Origin: Rutstroemia sp. NJR-2017a BVV2
Taxonomy: Eukaryota > Ascomycota > Leotiomycetes > Helotiales > Rutstroemiaceae
Length of the DNA stretch: 64,000 nucleotides
Assembly (NCBI GenBank): GCA_002946415.1
Contig: NJPS01000030.1
Coordinates: forward strand, 62,001-126,000
Reading direction: 5' to 3'
Shown: in pieces, positions 23,423-34,866 of the stretch
How positions within the stretch are numbered: the stretch's first letter is position 1
Layout of the letters: every line of letters starts with the position of its first letter
Notes under the pieces: model-generated
What the model saw: the letters and a program-made list of their open reading frames with translations, nothing else
Told to the model about the DNA's origin: nothing
The model's database searches: none
Translations under genes and position numbers: made by a program

Positions 23423-24791
23423 GCTTTGGGTGTTGTGTTGTGTATTGTATTGTGGAGGAGTGGGGAAGGGGAGAAAGATTGCTGGTTGTGGGGTGAGGGC
23501 AATGGGCAGGGAGGTCGGAGATATGGGTTGTGGTTGAGGGTGGGTGGTGCGTACTCAGGTGGAGTGAGGAGTGGAGGTGAGTGGGTGGATTACAGTACAA
23601 TATGGGTATGAGAGATTGGTGGATAGGGGGATGGACGGGCAGGGTGTGTTGGTGGGAGAGGAGAGATAGTCTGATATGAAGAGGCTTGCGAATTGCAGGG
23701 AAAGGGGAGTTGTCATACAGGATGAGGCGGTATTGTGAAGGACAAGACGGCAAGGCAAGTAGTGGCGACGATAGGTTGGGAACGAGGACGACCTTGCAAG
23801 GAAGCGATGCATATGGTGAACTTGCCTTTGCTTTACCACATATATATTAGAGCTATCTTGACATAGATAGTGATATCGTAATAGTAGTACTTCGTGTATA
23901 TGACAAGGACCTCGAGTCAAGTGAGTGGAAATCACACTACACTAACTCAGGAGTGGAGCATCTACCGCTGGGTGTGCTCCCGCCCTTCTTTTACGAAGTA
24001 TGCTGGTAGAAGAGTATATAGCCTGTTCTAGTGCTAGTATCAAAGGGACCACGAGATCATGTGCATGTCCTCGTATGTCAGAATGGGTGGATCAGAGATT
24101 GCAGATCGTGACCGAGAAGGATGGGAAAGATCGCCCGGGAGATGGTTGAAGAGCTAGCACGGGCCATGAGTAGCATTTCTGCAGATGGATAATCAGACTT
24201 GAGATTAAGTTATACCGTTTTCTAAGATTAAGCTTATAAGGTTTGCAGGATATTCTGGGTGTTCTGGGGTATGCAAGCGCTTGCTTGGGATATTGCAATG
24301 CGTAGAGAGAGCTTGGTGTTATCTTTTAACTTCGTTCCTTGCTTGAGGACAGTCTGCTTGAAGATACTCTGCTTGAAGATCTATTGATGGCACATAGACC
24401 TTGTATGTAGGAAAGGAAGAACTGTTCGAACATGCCTGGTATAAGAAGGATGTTAGAAAGACCAGGGGAAGTGGTGTGATCGCTGAGTATCAAATTGTTT
24501 CGGCTATGTCCCGATCTTGAACAATTGATTTTTATCCGTCGTAGATGATACGAGGGTAGTGACTACGTAGTGTTTGAAGATTTAATGAATGCCCAATATG
24601 TGTTCTACAGGCCTTGGTCACCCGAAGAAGTGGTTTGTAAAGCTATTCAGGCTTGTATTGTCTACCTGTTGTGGAAATGTGGGGATAACCTCAGGACCCG
24701 AAGGTCCGGGACCGAACCCCCGAACACGAATCTCCGAGCACGAATATCATTGATTTAAGGCAGCCGTAGAAATCACAACAACAACCTAATC

Positions 24792-25484
24792 ATGGAGAAA
24801 AACTCGAATGTGACTGCACTTGCGGCAGAGATGAAGTCTCTGACTCTCTCGAACTTTCATCAATTCACTCTCCTCCCATTTGAGCTCCGCCACAAAATCT
24901 ACACCCTCATTCTCAGACAGCCTCGGACTGTTTCCATTACCTGCGAGAAAAAGGTTCTGGTCCCTACAACCCGTCGGTACATAGAATCATTCTCAACCAC
25001 GACACCAATTCCACCCCTCCTACACGTCTCTTCCGAATCCCGACGCGAAGCCCTCAAATACTACGCGCCATCTTTCCAAACCACCCACTCCCCGAAATAC
25101 ATCTACGTCAATTTCTCCCTCGACACGATCAAACTCGCCGAAGGAATCCTAGGCTACCTCGCGCCAGTCGACCGCGATGTCATACAGCGTCTGATCTTAC
25201 ACGTGAACGATGCGGCATATTTCGGACATTTTCACATGGATCATTTGGTGGCTATGAAGAGTCTGAAGGAAATTGAGATGTGGGCGGGTCATGGAGAGAT
25301 TTACTCTTGGGTTAGAGATGGAGAGTACTTGATTATTCTGACGCGCGACTTTCATCGCGCGAGGAGGGATAATCTGGGTTGGAATTGCCCGAGGGTGGAG
25401 ATCAAGTATGGGGTGAAAGGGGATAGGGTCGGGCTTATAGAGGGTGGGTGTTGGACTCAGGAAGAGGAGGAGACTATGAGATGA
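24792..25484 (+). CDS. 2EXR domain protein (short)
   Basis: A single-exon frame of 230 residues starting at ATG 24792. Residues 22-60 contain the 2EXR signature (FTLLPFELRHKIYTLIL), an F-box-like helical motif that is greatly expanded in Pezizomycotina. LHVSSESRREALKYY at about 77-91 is the second conserved block of the family. The rest is compatible with the usual beta-rich C-terminal half, ending in an acidic tail. 2EXR proteins have no settled biochemical function; partner binding or adaptor roles are only inferred. Another 2EXR gene lies 550 bp downstream on the same strand, but the two are too different in length and tail to be a recent tandem copy. Confidence 0.85.
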   Translation: MEKNSNVTALAAEMKSLTLSNFHQFTLLPFELRHKIYTLILRQPRTVSITCEKKVLVPTTRRYIESFSTTTPIPPLLHVSSESRREALKYYAPSFQTTHSPKYIYVNFSLDTIKLAEGILGYLAPVDRDVIQRLILHVNDAAYFGHFHMDHLVAMKSLKEIEMWAGHGEIYSWVRDGEYLIILTRDFHRARRDNLGWNCPRVEIKYGVKGDRVGLIEGGCWTQEEEETMR

Positions 25485-26034
25485 GATTGATGGACTGCCT
25501 CGTAGGAGCTTTTCTTAGAATTGAAAGAGCAGGATTTCGGGATGATAGGGCCGGCCCCTGTCTTGCGGTAGGTTTTTTCGGATGTGATCTTCAGATGCGG
25601 GTATAACGCCTAATAGAGGCACAGTTTACTCTCCACCAGAAAGGCGTCTTCGCGGCGTTGATGCGGCTACTTGGGCATAGTTTCTCCTTCGAGAAAGCGG
25701 TGCCGATGAAAAATGACATGGCATTACATTGCATTAAATGGGCTCCTAGCGGAGTCCTTATTCCTGAAGACTAGCTAGTTTAACAGCCGAAAATGCTATA
25801 CAAGCATAACTAGAACTATAGCCGTACTCGAATATTACTTCTAGACTTCTAGTCGCGTCCTGCCCCTTCCAAGGAATTGATGATGTGGGTCATAGTGCTG
25901 CTAGTGCATTGCGGGGTGACTAGACTAGCACTAGCCCACAAACCCCGATAATATTTGAGATGTGGGATTTTCCGCTGTGCGACAAATGCGTCAAGTCACA
26001 ACCCACTACAGTTGCGCAGGAGAAAACTTAGGAG
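25485..26034. other. Intergenic region between 2EXR genes
   Basis: 550 bp with no gene seen. It carries the 3' UTR of the first 2EXR gene and the promoter of the next. Confidence 0.6.
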
Positions 26035-27852
26035 ATGGATGTAGCAGAAGATCAGGGGATCATTGAAGCGACTGCAGCTCCCATAGGAGGAGTCTCTAAG
26101 TTCCTTCAAATCCCTAAAGGTATAGTGATTTCTCTCCCTTCTTGTGGCGATCGTCATTGACTGGTGTGGCGCATAGAAATTCGTCTGGAAATATATCGAT
26201 ACCTTCTTCTACCTTCGGCATATGTCAGTATAGCGCCGGGATGCGAGCATTCAATGGAAGATGGCGAATCTAGGGAATGGACCGACGAAGAAAGTATACC
26301 TGACGCAGAGAACGAAGAAGACCATGACAATAATGAGGGTTCGTTAGCTCAGAATACAGAGCGTCCATTATGGCTGGTATTCGCTGCAATGGCACAGCAG
26401 GTAGTGACGAACCAGCCGGAACTGTTTGGCCACCACGCACATACTCGCCCTACTTCCCAGTCGACGGTCAAGGATTCCGAGGGGCAGAGCCATGCAGAAC
26501 AGTCGACTTCGACAAGTGCAGCAACAGGATCTGCAAATAACGCCACTGCGAATTCGCTACTAGCTCCTGTCTCTTCCGAAGACAACAGTGCATCTGTTGA
26601 AGGACATGCGGAATGGTTGGATACGGAAAGTGAGGGAGATGCCGACGACGGTGACTCTTTTACGCAGTTTGTGCACGGAGAAGAATGGCGGAGGTTAGCT
26701 ATGAATATGGGGTTTCGACTTGGCGACGAAACTGGCGAAATGGCAACTGACGCCTTTCAGACAGTCTTGGCTGCAATGGGAATATATTCCGGTCGGCAAA
26801 TCAGCAATTTACTCAATGGTATAATTGCCATTATTAATACAGAAACTCACCCAACTCAGCCTTCCGAGACTCCCGAAAATGTACAAGATGAATCTAATGA
26901 AGGTGAAAGTCACGAAGTGGGAATGAGAGGTGGTTTCGCTGGGGAAACGGGATCAACGTTGTCCGAATCTGATGAACAGTGGTCCATGTATCCTGAAATT
27001 CTCCGTGTCAATAAGCAAATCTACGACGAAGCCTCCTCCTTACTATATACCGAAGGCACAGTGGTGATCGATGCCTACGATATGTTCTGTCTAAATACAA
27101 AACCCTCACCCGAACGAGTAAGATTCGGCGCCGTTGACGAAAACGTCGCATGGCGGCACAATCCACTCGAAGATCCCGGTACAGTAGCAGAAGACGGCAC
27201 AGTCACCTATTCCACGCCCGAATTCGGAGGACTGATGGAACCGCACGTCTTCGCCCGATTTCAAAAAGTCCTCTTCGACGCCACCTTCGACGAAGTGCAC
27301 ATGCAAGATCTCGAATTCTGGCTCGACCTCGACACTGGCAAACTAGCCGACACCGACGTCTCCAGCTTCCAACGCCGTCTGCGCCGCTCCCCCATCGTCA
27401 AAGACCTCGTCAAACTACTCTCCCTATTCCCCATAATAAACAAACTCACCATCAACCTGCTCCTCGAAGTCCGTTCGGCATCGCGTCTCGACGAAGTAGA
27501 AACAGAAAGCGAGGAGGACGAGGACGCGGAATCGGAAGAAGGGAAACTGAGCATGGAGGAGAAAATCGAAGCCGCGGATCTGCTGGCGAATCAGAGAGCT
27601 ACGGAGGCGCTGATGGATACGAAGTTCTGGCGGCCGCTGAAGCAGTTGTCGAATGTGAGGACGTTTGAGTTCAGGTATGGCTGTGCGGATTACGAACCGC
27701 CGGTGGAGTATGCGCCGCCGAAGCGACATGTACAGATGATTGAGGGGATGAAGAAGGCGGTCGAGGCGAATTTTGGAAAGCAGGGGGCGAAGAGGGAGAA
27801 GAGAAGAGGAGGGGGATGGGGTGGAGATGTTAAGAAGGCAACGCGTGCATAA
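26035..27852 (+). CDS. 2EXR/F-box-like protein with long acidic insert
   Basis: Two exons, 26035-26119 and 26177-27852, give 586 residues. Removing the 57-bp intron joins FLQIPK to EIRLEIYRYLLLP, a typical 2EXR/F-box-like start, so the short first exon is well supported. Residues 45-260 are an acidic Ser/Thr/Glu/Gln-rich, probably disordered insert. The second family block (RVNKQIYDEASSLLYTEG) lies near residue 305. A strongly acidic Glu/Asp run at about 465-485 precedes the C-terminal helices, and the last 25 residues are Lys/Arg/Gly-rich. Function is unknown; the family is thought to mediate protein-protein contacts. Its 3' end faces the 3' end of the NB-ARC-TPR gene. Confidence 0.85.
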
Positions 27853-28414
27853 GGAGTTGAGGGGGATAAAGGCTGGGGGTAATGGATGATTTATTTGAGA
27901 CTATGTTGGCGTGTTATGAGGGTAGATATATACGGCTGTTCGTGGCGTATATTTAGATATCTAGTCGGACTGATGACCTGATTAGATAGAGGGAGATGTT
28001 CCCCATAGAGTAGAATATCACCCAGATAGACTAGTTAGATCGAACCTACAGATCGCAACTGTATATCTATATACTCTTAAATATCAGAAGAAGCAAAAAC
28101 GCATCAACTACTATCAAGCCCAAAAGTTCAAAATGAATTCAATCTTTGGTATATATTTGTGAAACATGTACTAGTAGATTCTTATTATGGATTTAATATA
28201 CCAGTATATTCTGAGTTATATAGAGTAGCATCAACTATCTTATATCTATTTGGTTTGCAGATAGAACAAATATATGAAAGGAAAATAGTACATAGCTAGA
28301 AACAAGGGTATACAGGTATATTCACAGACAGTATAGACACTTTGGAACTTTACAACTAAATACAATACAAGTGGATGCGCCATTGCTCCAAGTGCAAAAC
28401 CGCATTATTCGAAC
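27853..28414. other. Convergent 3' intergenic region
   Basis: 562 bp, A/T-rich, between two convergent genes. No gene is seen. It probably holds both 3' UTRs. Confidence 0.6.
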
Positions 28415-31400
28415 TCATTCCCAATTCATCGATGTCCTTGTGTAGGACAGCGGTCCAATGCCATAGTTCAGCGCAATGCTGCCCATCCTATCAATACCCC
28501 GTACTTGTGGAAGAGAAGCTTGAGTGGCCATCTTCCCATCATCAGCGATTTGCACGCTGTGATCTTGTTCCCAGAAGTCATCCTCCGGTGGGTTGTTCAT
28601 TATATATAGAGTCCGTCGGTCGATAGCCTGCCAGTCTCCAGCAAAGAGCGCGGGATCAGGCGCGTTTTCTGGGTTGGGATTGGATACGCCGTTGTGCTGC
28701 AGGCTTGATAAGTCTCGTCGAGCTATATCATTATGTGCGGGGGGTTTGAACAGGATCTCTAAATCTGAATCTGGTATACCGGTGTGTTGCTTATGGGAGC
28801 AACCCAACCGGTCCACAGCATGGTCTACTGAGCCAGTGAGAAGAGAGACCTTGTCCTCGTTCGTATTATGTGGAGAAGGTGGCTGGCACTGTCGATCAAC
28901 GCCAGGATCCGGCAATTCTCTTGCAGGTTCAGCATCGAAATGTTGTTGGTGTTGCTGTTGTGCTTGTTGTTGGGCTCTTTGCTGTTGTAGTAGTTTCTGC
29001 TCTGCTTGTTGTCGGGCTTCGAGACTCGCAAATTGCTGTCTTGGTATCCCACCTCGATCAATATCTGCAGCCAATTTTGTGATCTTAGATGACTGCATGG
29101 GAAACCCATCGTCCTCAGCGTCCCGCTTCCCCAGCTGTCTCATGTGACGAGATACGTTTCTGAGGCCCCGTCCATGCCGGTCTATTGTTGTCAAGGTGGA
29201 AGGAAGCTGACTGGGTGATCTCATGTTAATATTACTGGACCCCTGTGGCGGAGTTTTCGGCGAGAGCATATTCTCCGAGCGCCAATGTAGAGACAAAGAT
29301 TCATGGATGGATGACTCGTGAGGAATAGCTTGTTGACATACTCGAAGCCCGGTTCTGTCTATATCCGGAACGGTATACAGCTTTGGGCCTTGCGAATCAA
29401 TATCTCGAATCTGCTGAGCTTGTTGCTGAGCTTGTTGCTGAGCTCGTTTGGACTGTAACATCATGACACCAGCGCGATCCAATCCTTTGATTTCTCCAGA
29501 CGAATATGGCCGTATAGGGTTCGAGGGCTCTAATCGTTTTGTTATCCCAGGATCATCTGGCATGCTAGGGCCGTGTCGATCAACCGTGCCGTCGAAGATG
29601 GGAGGACCGCTTCGGTCAGCTAAGTTGGCCAAAACATTAATATTGGTTTGGCTTGATGGATTATCTGATATAAGAGGACCCCGACGATCAATTGAATCAT
29701 CGAGAATATGCGGATATCGTCGATCAATATTATCAACGGTTGTATGTGAGAGAATCTTATCTCTTGCTCTGGACGAGTTCGCGGTAATGGAGACTTTGGC
29801 GGAGTGAGCGGTGTACTCGTCGTTGATACTAGCCATCTTTTGGAACCTCGAGTTCAATTTTCCGATCTCTCCATCAGTATTTTCGCAGGTGGAAGTCCCT
29901 CGCTTGATCCTCTCGATACTAGCGCATCCTTCACGATACCATTCGACCGCTAAGTCGGTCTGCCCGAGCGCTTGATACACATCTGCTAGCTCGCACATAG
30001 ACTGTAGAGAGAGCGAGTGTTCCGGGCCGAGTACTTCCTTCCTTTTGTTAACCAGATCTATATATGCTGTAACGGCCTCTTTGAGTCGATTTTGAAGTTT
30101 GTAGAGTAAAGCTATGTTTGACTTTAGGTAGAGAACAAGAGCGTCCTCCTGGTTGCCATCTAGTACCAATAGCCTACGAATCCCATCAGTAAATAGAACT
30201 TCCGCCCCAAAGAAATTCCCCTTTTTCATGGCTATCTCGCCTAGGTTGTTCAGGGACTGGATGACTGTTCTGTGATTTGGACCGTTAATAGCTTGATATC
30301 CTTCCAAGGTTCTCTCATACATCTGCGTTGCTTCATCATATCTCAATTGTAGTGCAAGCAAGTTTCCAATATTGTTGACAGTATTCAAGGTTCGTGGATG
30401 TTCGGGTCCGAGCATGTTCTCCTTCACTACTAAAGTCTCATAAAGAATCGGCTCGGCCTCGTCCAACCTTTTTAGGTCAAGATACAACGCCGAGAGATTG
30501 TTCATCGTACTTAAAGTCGCAATACTTTCCACGCCCAAATGTGTCTTCTGGAGCTCTAGCGAACGTCTGAAAAGTCGCTCTGCATCAAGGTATCGATCAT
30601 GCTGGCCGTAGAAAGTAGCGAAAGACGTCTGAAACCCTTCCAGAAACCCGCCATATTTGATGATACTCGCTTGATTTTTAAGATGATAATGACCATTCTC
30701 AACACATGCGTCAATATGTGAGAGAAGTTCCTGCCGTTTCTGCAATGACATACTTTCTGCATCATTACCGAGGACCATCGAGGCAGTGATTGTGGTCGCC
30801 ACAGCCACACATTCTTGACGTGCCTTAGGCGATTCGCGGAGTTGAAGCCAGTCCTGGAATGAATGTCAGTGTAAAATAAACCACACGCATTGATGCTTTT
30901 TAAATACCTTAACAAGTGGATGTAAAGAGAACTTGACTTGGTTGCTCGTGATTTCCATGCGCTGAACCAATGATAAATTGACGAGCCCAACAATAACATC
31001 TTGAAACTTGAACGAATCCCATGAGCAATCAGTGGAGAACAGGGACTGCCATCCTAGGCCAGGGAAAGAGTCGGCCTCAAAGAAACCGCTGAATAGTGTG
31101 TCACTAATGTTCGAAGGACTGAAGAACGCAGCCTGTACTAGAAAGTCTCTGATAGATTTTCGTTCGTCATCTGTTCCAGAAATCTGGTCGAAGGACAACT
31201 CCCATGTGGTAAGGACGGATAAATTCTCCAATTGATCGTGGGTGCCGTTTGAAATACGTTTTTGATACTCCCAAAGCGATTGGGGGGTGTCCTTAAGTAT
31301 GAATTCCTTCCTCTTCTCAAAGTGGTCCGAGAACAACTTCAAAGGGAGTTGCCGAATAGAGATATAGGCTGCAGCTTGATCGATAGCAAGAGGCAAATAT

Positions 31401-32467
31401 CCGAGCGTTTGGATGATTTTCTTTCCCTCAGCTTCATCACCTTCATGCTGGATTGTGGATGACGCCCTGGAGGTCAACAGTTGAAGCCCTTCTGCTTCAG
31501 TCAATCCATCAAGCGGTAGGTGCACACCAAGTCTACCATTTGAGACCTGTCGGCTCGTGATAAGTATAGCGCTGTTGGTGATGCTTGTGGACGTCGGAAA
31601 GAATGATTTAATATTATCAAATGCCACAGAGTCATCATAGTTATCGAAGACCAGTAGCCACGGTTCCTTCCAACCGCCCAGGATATCTTTTACCAGGAAC
31701 TTGTTCTCCGTGCTATTAGTCGAGACGGTGGCCTGGCTAATTCTTTTTAGAATTCTCTCGTAGCTTCGAGAAACTGAGGCTTCCGAAGACGCATCGATCC
31801 AGAAAACGGCTTTAAAGACGTGTGAGAACCTGTAACAATATTCTAAGGAGATCTGAGTTTTTCCTTGCCCTCCTACCCCCGTGAGAACTGCGATCGAGGG
31901 GTTGACCGCACTTGTCTTTGTAACATTCTGGATTCGTTCGAGGATATCTTCTCGACCTACGAAATGAGAAAGTCTTGTTTGAGGTACATCGAAGACAGGT
32001 TTTGCTTCACTTGAGGATACCTGGGCTTTCCTAGGACCCTGGGCATGAATGGTTGAAAGATATAGAGTGATAGTCGACTTGTACTCCGCCAGAATACCAT
32101 TAATTTCTCGAAGTTTTGTGTCTTTGCCGAAGCTCCTGATTCCTTTCCAAGTCCTTTGGAGCTTAGAAGCGGCGTTGCTAGGTGTTAGATCTTTGATTAA
32201 ATTCTCCAGAATTTGTAATTGCCGTAAACATCCTTCTAGTACACGGATCAATGCTTTCTCTGTCGATGAATCAAGAAGCTCACAATACTCAGGGGCTCGC
32301 AAGCTCTCAATGGCAGAAACAAGAAGTGGCAGTTGAAGGATCAGATCTTGAAAAGCAAGATTGTGGCGATACAATTGAATGCGACTGATGATTTGGTTGC
32401 AGGCGTCTACCACGGCGATGATGTTTGCGCCGATGCCCAGGACGGCGAGAAACTCTGCACCAGACAT
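28415..32467 (-). CDS. SesA-like/NB-ARC/TPR STAND protein with [IVL]DRxG repeat tail
   Basis: Two exons on minus (32467-30908 and 30853-28415, intron 54 bp) encode 1332 residues. Residues 1-140 resemble the SesA-type N-terminal domain of fungal STAND proteins (LQLPLLVSAIESLR). NB-ARC follows at about 170-480: FVGRE at 169-173, P-loop GVGGQGKT at 197-204, Walker B LLVFDN at 271-276, an ILITSR segment, and the GxPLA-type GYLPLAIDQAAAY. Residues 606-825 are tetratricopeptide repeats of the kinesin-light-chain type (LGPEHPRTLNTVNNIGNL and relatives). From about 835 to the end the chain is low-complexity and probably disordered. It holds two Gln/Ala-rich runs (992-1002 and 1143-1158) and 13 short motifs of the form [IVL]DRxG. 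By family, it is a cytosolic sensor in nonself recognition; the tail motif is not one I recognise. The intron falls just after the NB-ARC region. Confidence 0.88.
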
Positions 32468-33136
32468 ACTGCTGGTTCTGAGCCTTGCATTTGACAATTG
32501 GAAGGTGAGGATATTTTGACACATTCAAATGTAGAACGGTCCCATTAATATATAATCAGCTGGGGCTGAGGGATATGCAAGGCGGGACACAGCCATAGAC
32601 ACTTGTGCAGTTATTGTCCAATAAGCCATGCGAAGCGGCGCCATGCATCCTGCTTGGGCAGGAATGTCTCATGGTCGTTATCCGCTTGTCACTGAATTCG
32701 AAAAACTCGAATATGAAGACATAGTTAAGTGACGATACAAAGGTAGTAACGGAGGTCGCAGGAAAAAGGGAAAATGGTATTCGTAGGTTGCGGTGGGTTG
32801 AGGTTCGCCCAAAGTCCGGCATCTTCCAATCCGCCAGCTGTGCACGGGCTTTAATGTCCTTGCCTGGACTTTTGCTTCTGCAAAGCTTCCATGAACTCGG
32901 AGCAAAATGTTCGTTTTCAGAGAAAATAAACGTCATTTTTGATATTTGATATTTATTTCCATTGGGTAGACTTCACACAGCTTGACATAACATATGCGCA
33001 AGTCAAATAATCAATTTAGTTTTCTATGGGATTCGACACCCCTTCATTTCACTCCTCATCAATTCGATCGCACGTTCAAGAGGTATATGATTCTTGAATA
33101 GCAGAAGTAGCAACCGAATTGTTATCCATCCATCCA
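32468..33136. promoter_or_regulatory. Divergent promoter region, STAND gene / RMD1-like gene
   Basis: The 669 bp between two divergent start codons must contain both promoters and leaders. No specific element can be assigned with confidence. Confidence 0.55.
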
Positions 33137-34866
33137 ATGGCTTCCGCCATCGCGAACCCCTCCGAGCAAACACCTCTTCTCAGTCAGCCAGCTGCCAGCC
33201 CTGGCGACTCTTCCAAAAAGGCCGCTCGAAACGTCACCTTCAATCCCAATCCTGCAATAATTACAATTGGCGGAGACGAACCGCGATCTGGACAGCCGTC
33301 CAAACTTTCCGTGCCGCCAGCAAATGCATCGCCAACAGCCGGCATAGGCGCTTCACTGAACAGCAAACTTCGACGACGGAACAGCTACGGCTCGCCGCTC
33401 ACGCCCGGCTCCATCGGCATACCTGCATCGAAGATTGGTCCGCAGAGAACGACTAAAAATGTACAGAAGCTTAAGCTCCTCCCTAACCTAGACTTCGGAG
33501 AGGACGGTCCAGACGAGGAAAGCGGTCGAGATGTGTATTCGCAATATACAAGAATCAAAGACCCAACTGCAAGACGAGATGCCGCGAGGTTGGGTAAAGC
33601 GGACCGCGATCGGTTACCTCGAGTGACAGCATATTGCACAGCCAATAAATACCAACTGGACAATGTAATGCGGTTTCTAAAAGGTCGAGGCAAGACGAAA
33701 GGGGCCAACCCAAAATTATTTGATGAATGTATATATACCCCTTTTAGATATGGAAAGGACCTTGGAAAAGCAGCATCGGATCGAGTTATGGAGGTTCACA
33801 GTGCGCCGGTGATGATGAGAGAACGGAGACACTCAGACAGTGTCATTGAAGTGGAGGATAATAACAAGCAGCGACGAGAGGACTTGATAGATCTCAACAT
33901 CCAGGGCGGCGATGTCGCGGTCAGCAATAACGTCCAGTCGGCCACTCTTCTACCAGATATCCTGGAACGCAGAGACGAAAACGAGACGGAAGCTCTCCTA
34001 TCAGAAGGCAATCCGGACTTCGACACCCAGATCCACACCCCGGAGGTTTTCCTATTTGACTATGGAGTTGTGGTCATATGGGGCATGTCGATAGCTCATG
34101 AGCAGCGATTCTTAAAAGAAATAGCCAAATTCGAGAGCGAGAAACTGGCAGCCGATGATGTGGAGACGGAATCTTTCAACTTCTACTACACAAGGGAATA
34201 CCAAGCGAGAATTTACAATGACTTCATCACTCTGAGGGAGAAGGGGAACTATATGACAAAATTGGCGATTTCCCATGCACTGGCGCAAAGTGTCAAGGTA
34301 TTTCCCATCACCCCCCTATCAACGAAAACCTTCATTAACCCACTAACCCTAGACTTCACTCTTCGAATCCCTCGTCGACAACACAATCGAAACATGCAAA
34401 GACATCCCCACCGAAATTGCGCTCACGGGAACTATCGCTCTGTCCCGAAAAGAAATCAACATGCAAATCGGCGAGCTGTTCATCCTACGCATCAACATCC
34501 ACCTGAACGGTTCGATTCTCGATACTCCAGAGTTATTCTGGGTAGAACCACAACTAGAGCCCATCTACCAAGCTGTCCGAAGCTACCTGGAAATGGACCA
34601 GAGAGTCAGCCTTTTGAGTGAGCGGTTGGATGTTATTGCGGATTTGCTGGCTGTGTTGAAAGATCAGTTGAGTCATAGACATGGAGAGAAATTGGAATGG
34701 GTTGGTATGTATTTTTGTCTTTCTTTTCTGCAACCTTCTCCCCTTCCTTTGCACACAAGCCACAAACAGATCGCATTGTTAACCAACTCTAGTAATTATC
34801 CTCATCGCTGTCGAAATTCTCGTCGCGATACTTAATATAGTGGTTGATTTATCCGCCGGTGTATAG
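33137..34866 (+). CDS. RMD1/DUF155 family membrane protein
   Basis: Three exons (33137-34297, 34353-34704, 34793-34866) give 528 residues. The first 150 residues are Ser/Pro-rich. PRVTAYCTANKYQLDNVMRFL at about 155-175 opens the conserved region. VFLFDYGVVVIWGMS at about 300-315 is the DUF155 core shared with yeast RMD1, RMD8 and YDR282C (MRX10) and with fission yeast Sad1-interacting factors. The core continues across intron 1 (AISHALAQSVK to LFESLVDNTIE). The short last exon adds a hydrophobic helix (VIILIAVEILVAILNIVV), giving the expected C-terminal membrane anchor. This protein lacks an obvious presequence, so a cytoplasm-facing RMD1/RMD8-like member is more likely than the mitochondrial MRX10. 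Molecular function of the family is poorly known; yeast mutants affect meiosis-related traits. Confidence 0.87.

Larger units (their letters stand above)
21667..24791. other. G-rich gene-free region
   Basis: Three kilobases with no supportable gene. From about 21960 to 23760 the plus strand is extremely poor in C and rich in G and T, which generates long meaningless Gly/Trp-rich frames on plus and Pro/His/Ser-rich frames on minus. The part after 23760 is compositionally ordinary and leads into the 2EXR gene. Confidence 0.6.

Noticed and set aside
22793..23935. Pro/His/Ser-rich minus frames up to 150 codons
   Set aside because: Artefact of the C-poor plus strand, which removes stop codons on the complement; no domain.
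27150..27668. 172-codon Arg/His/Ser-rich frame
   Set aside because: Shadow of the 2EXR gene in another frame.
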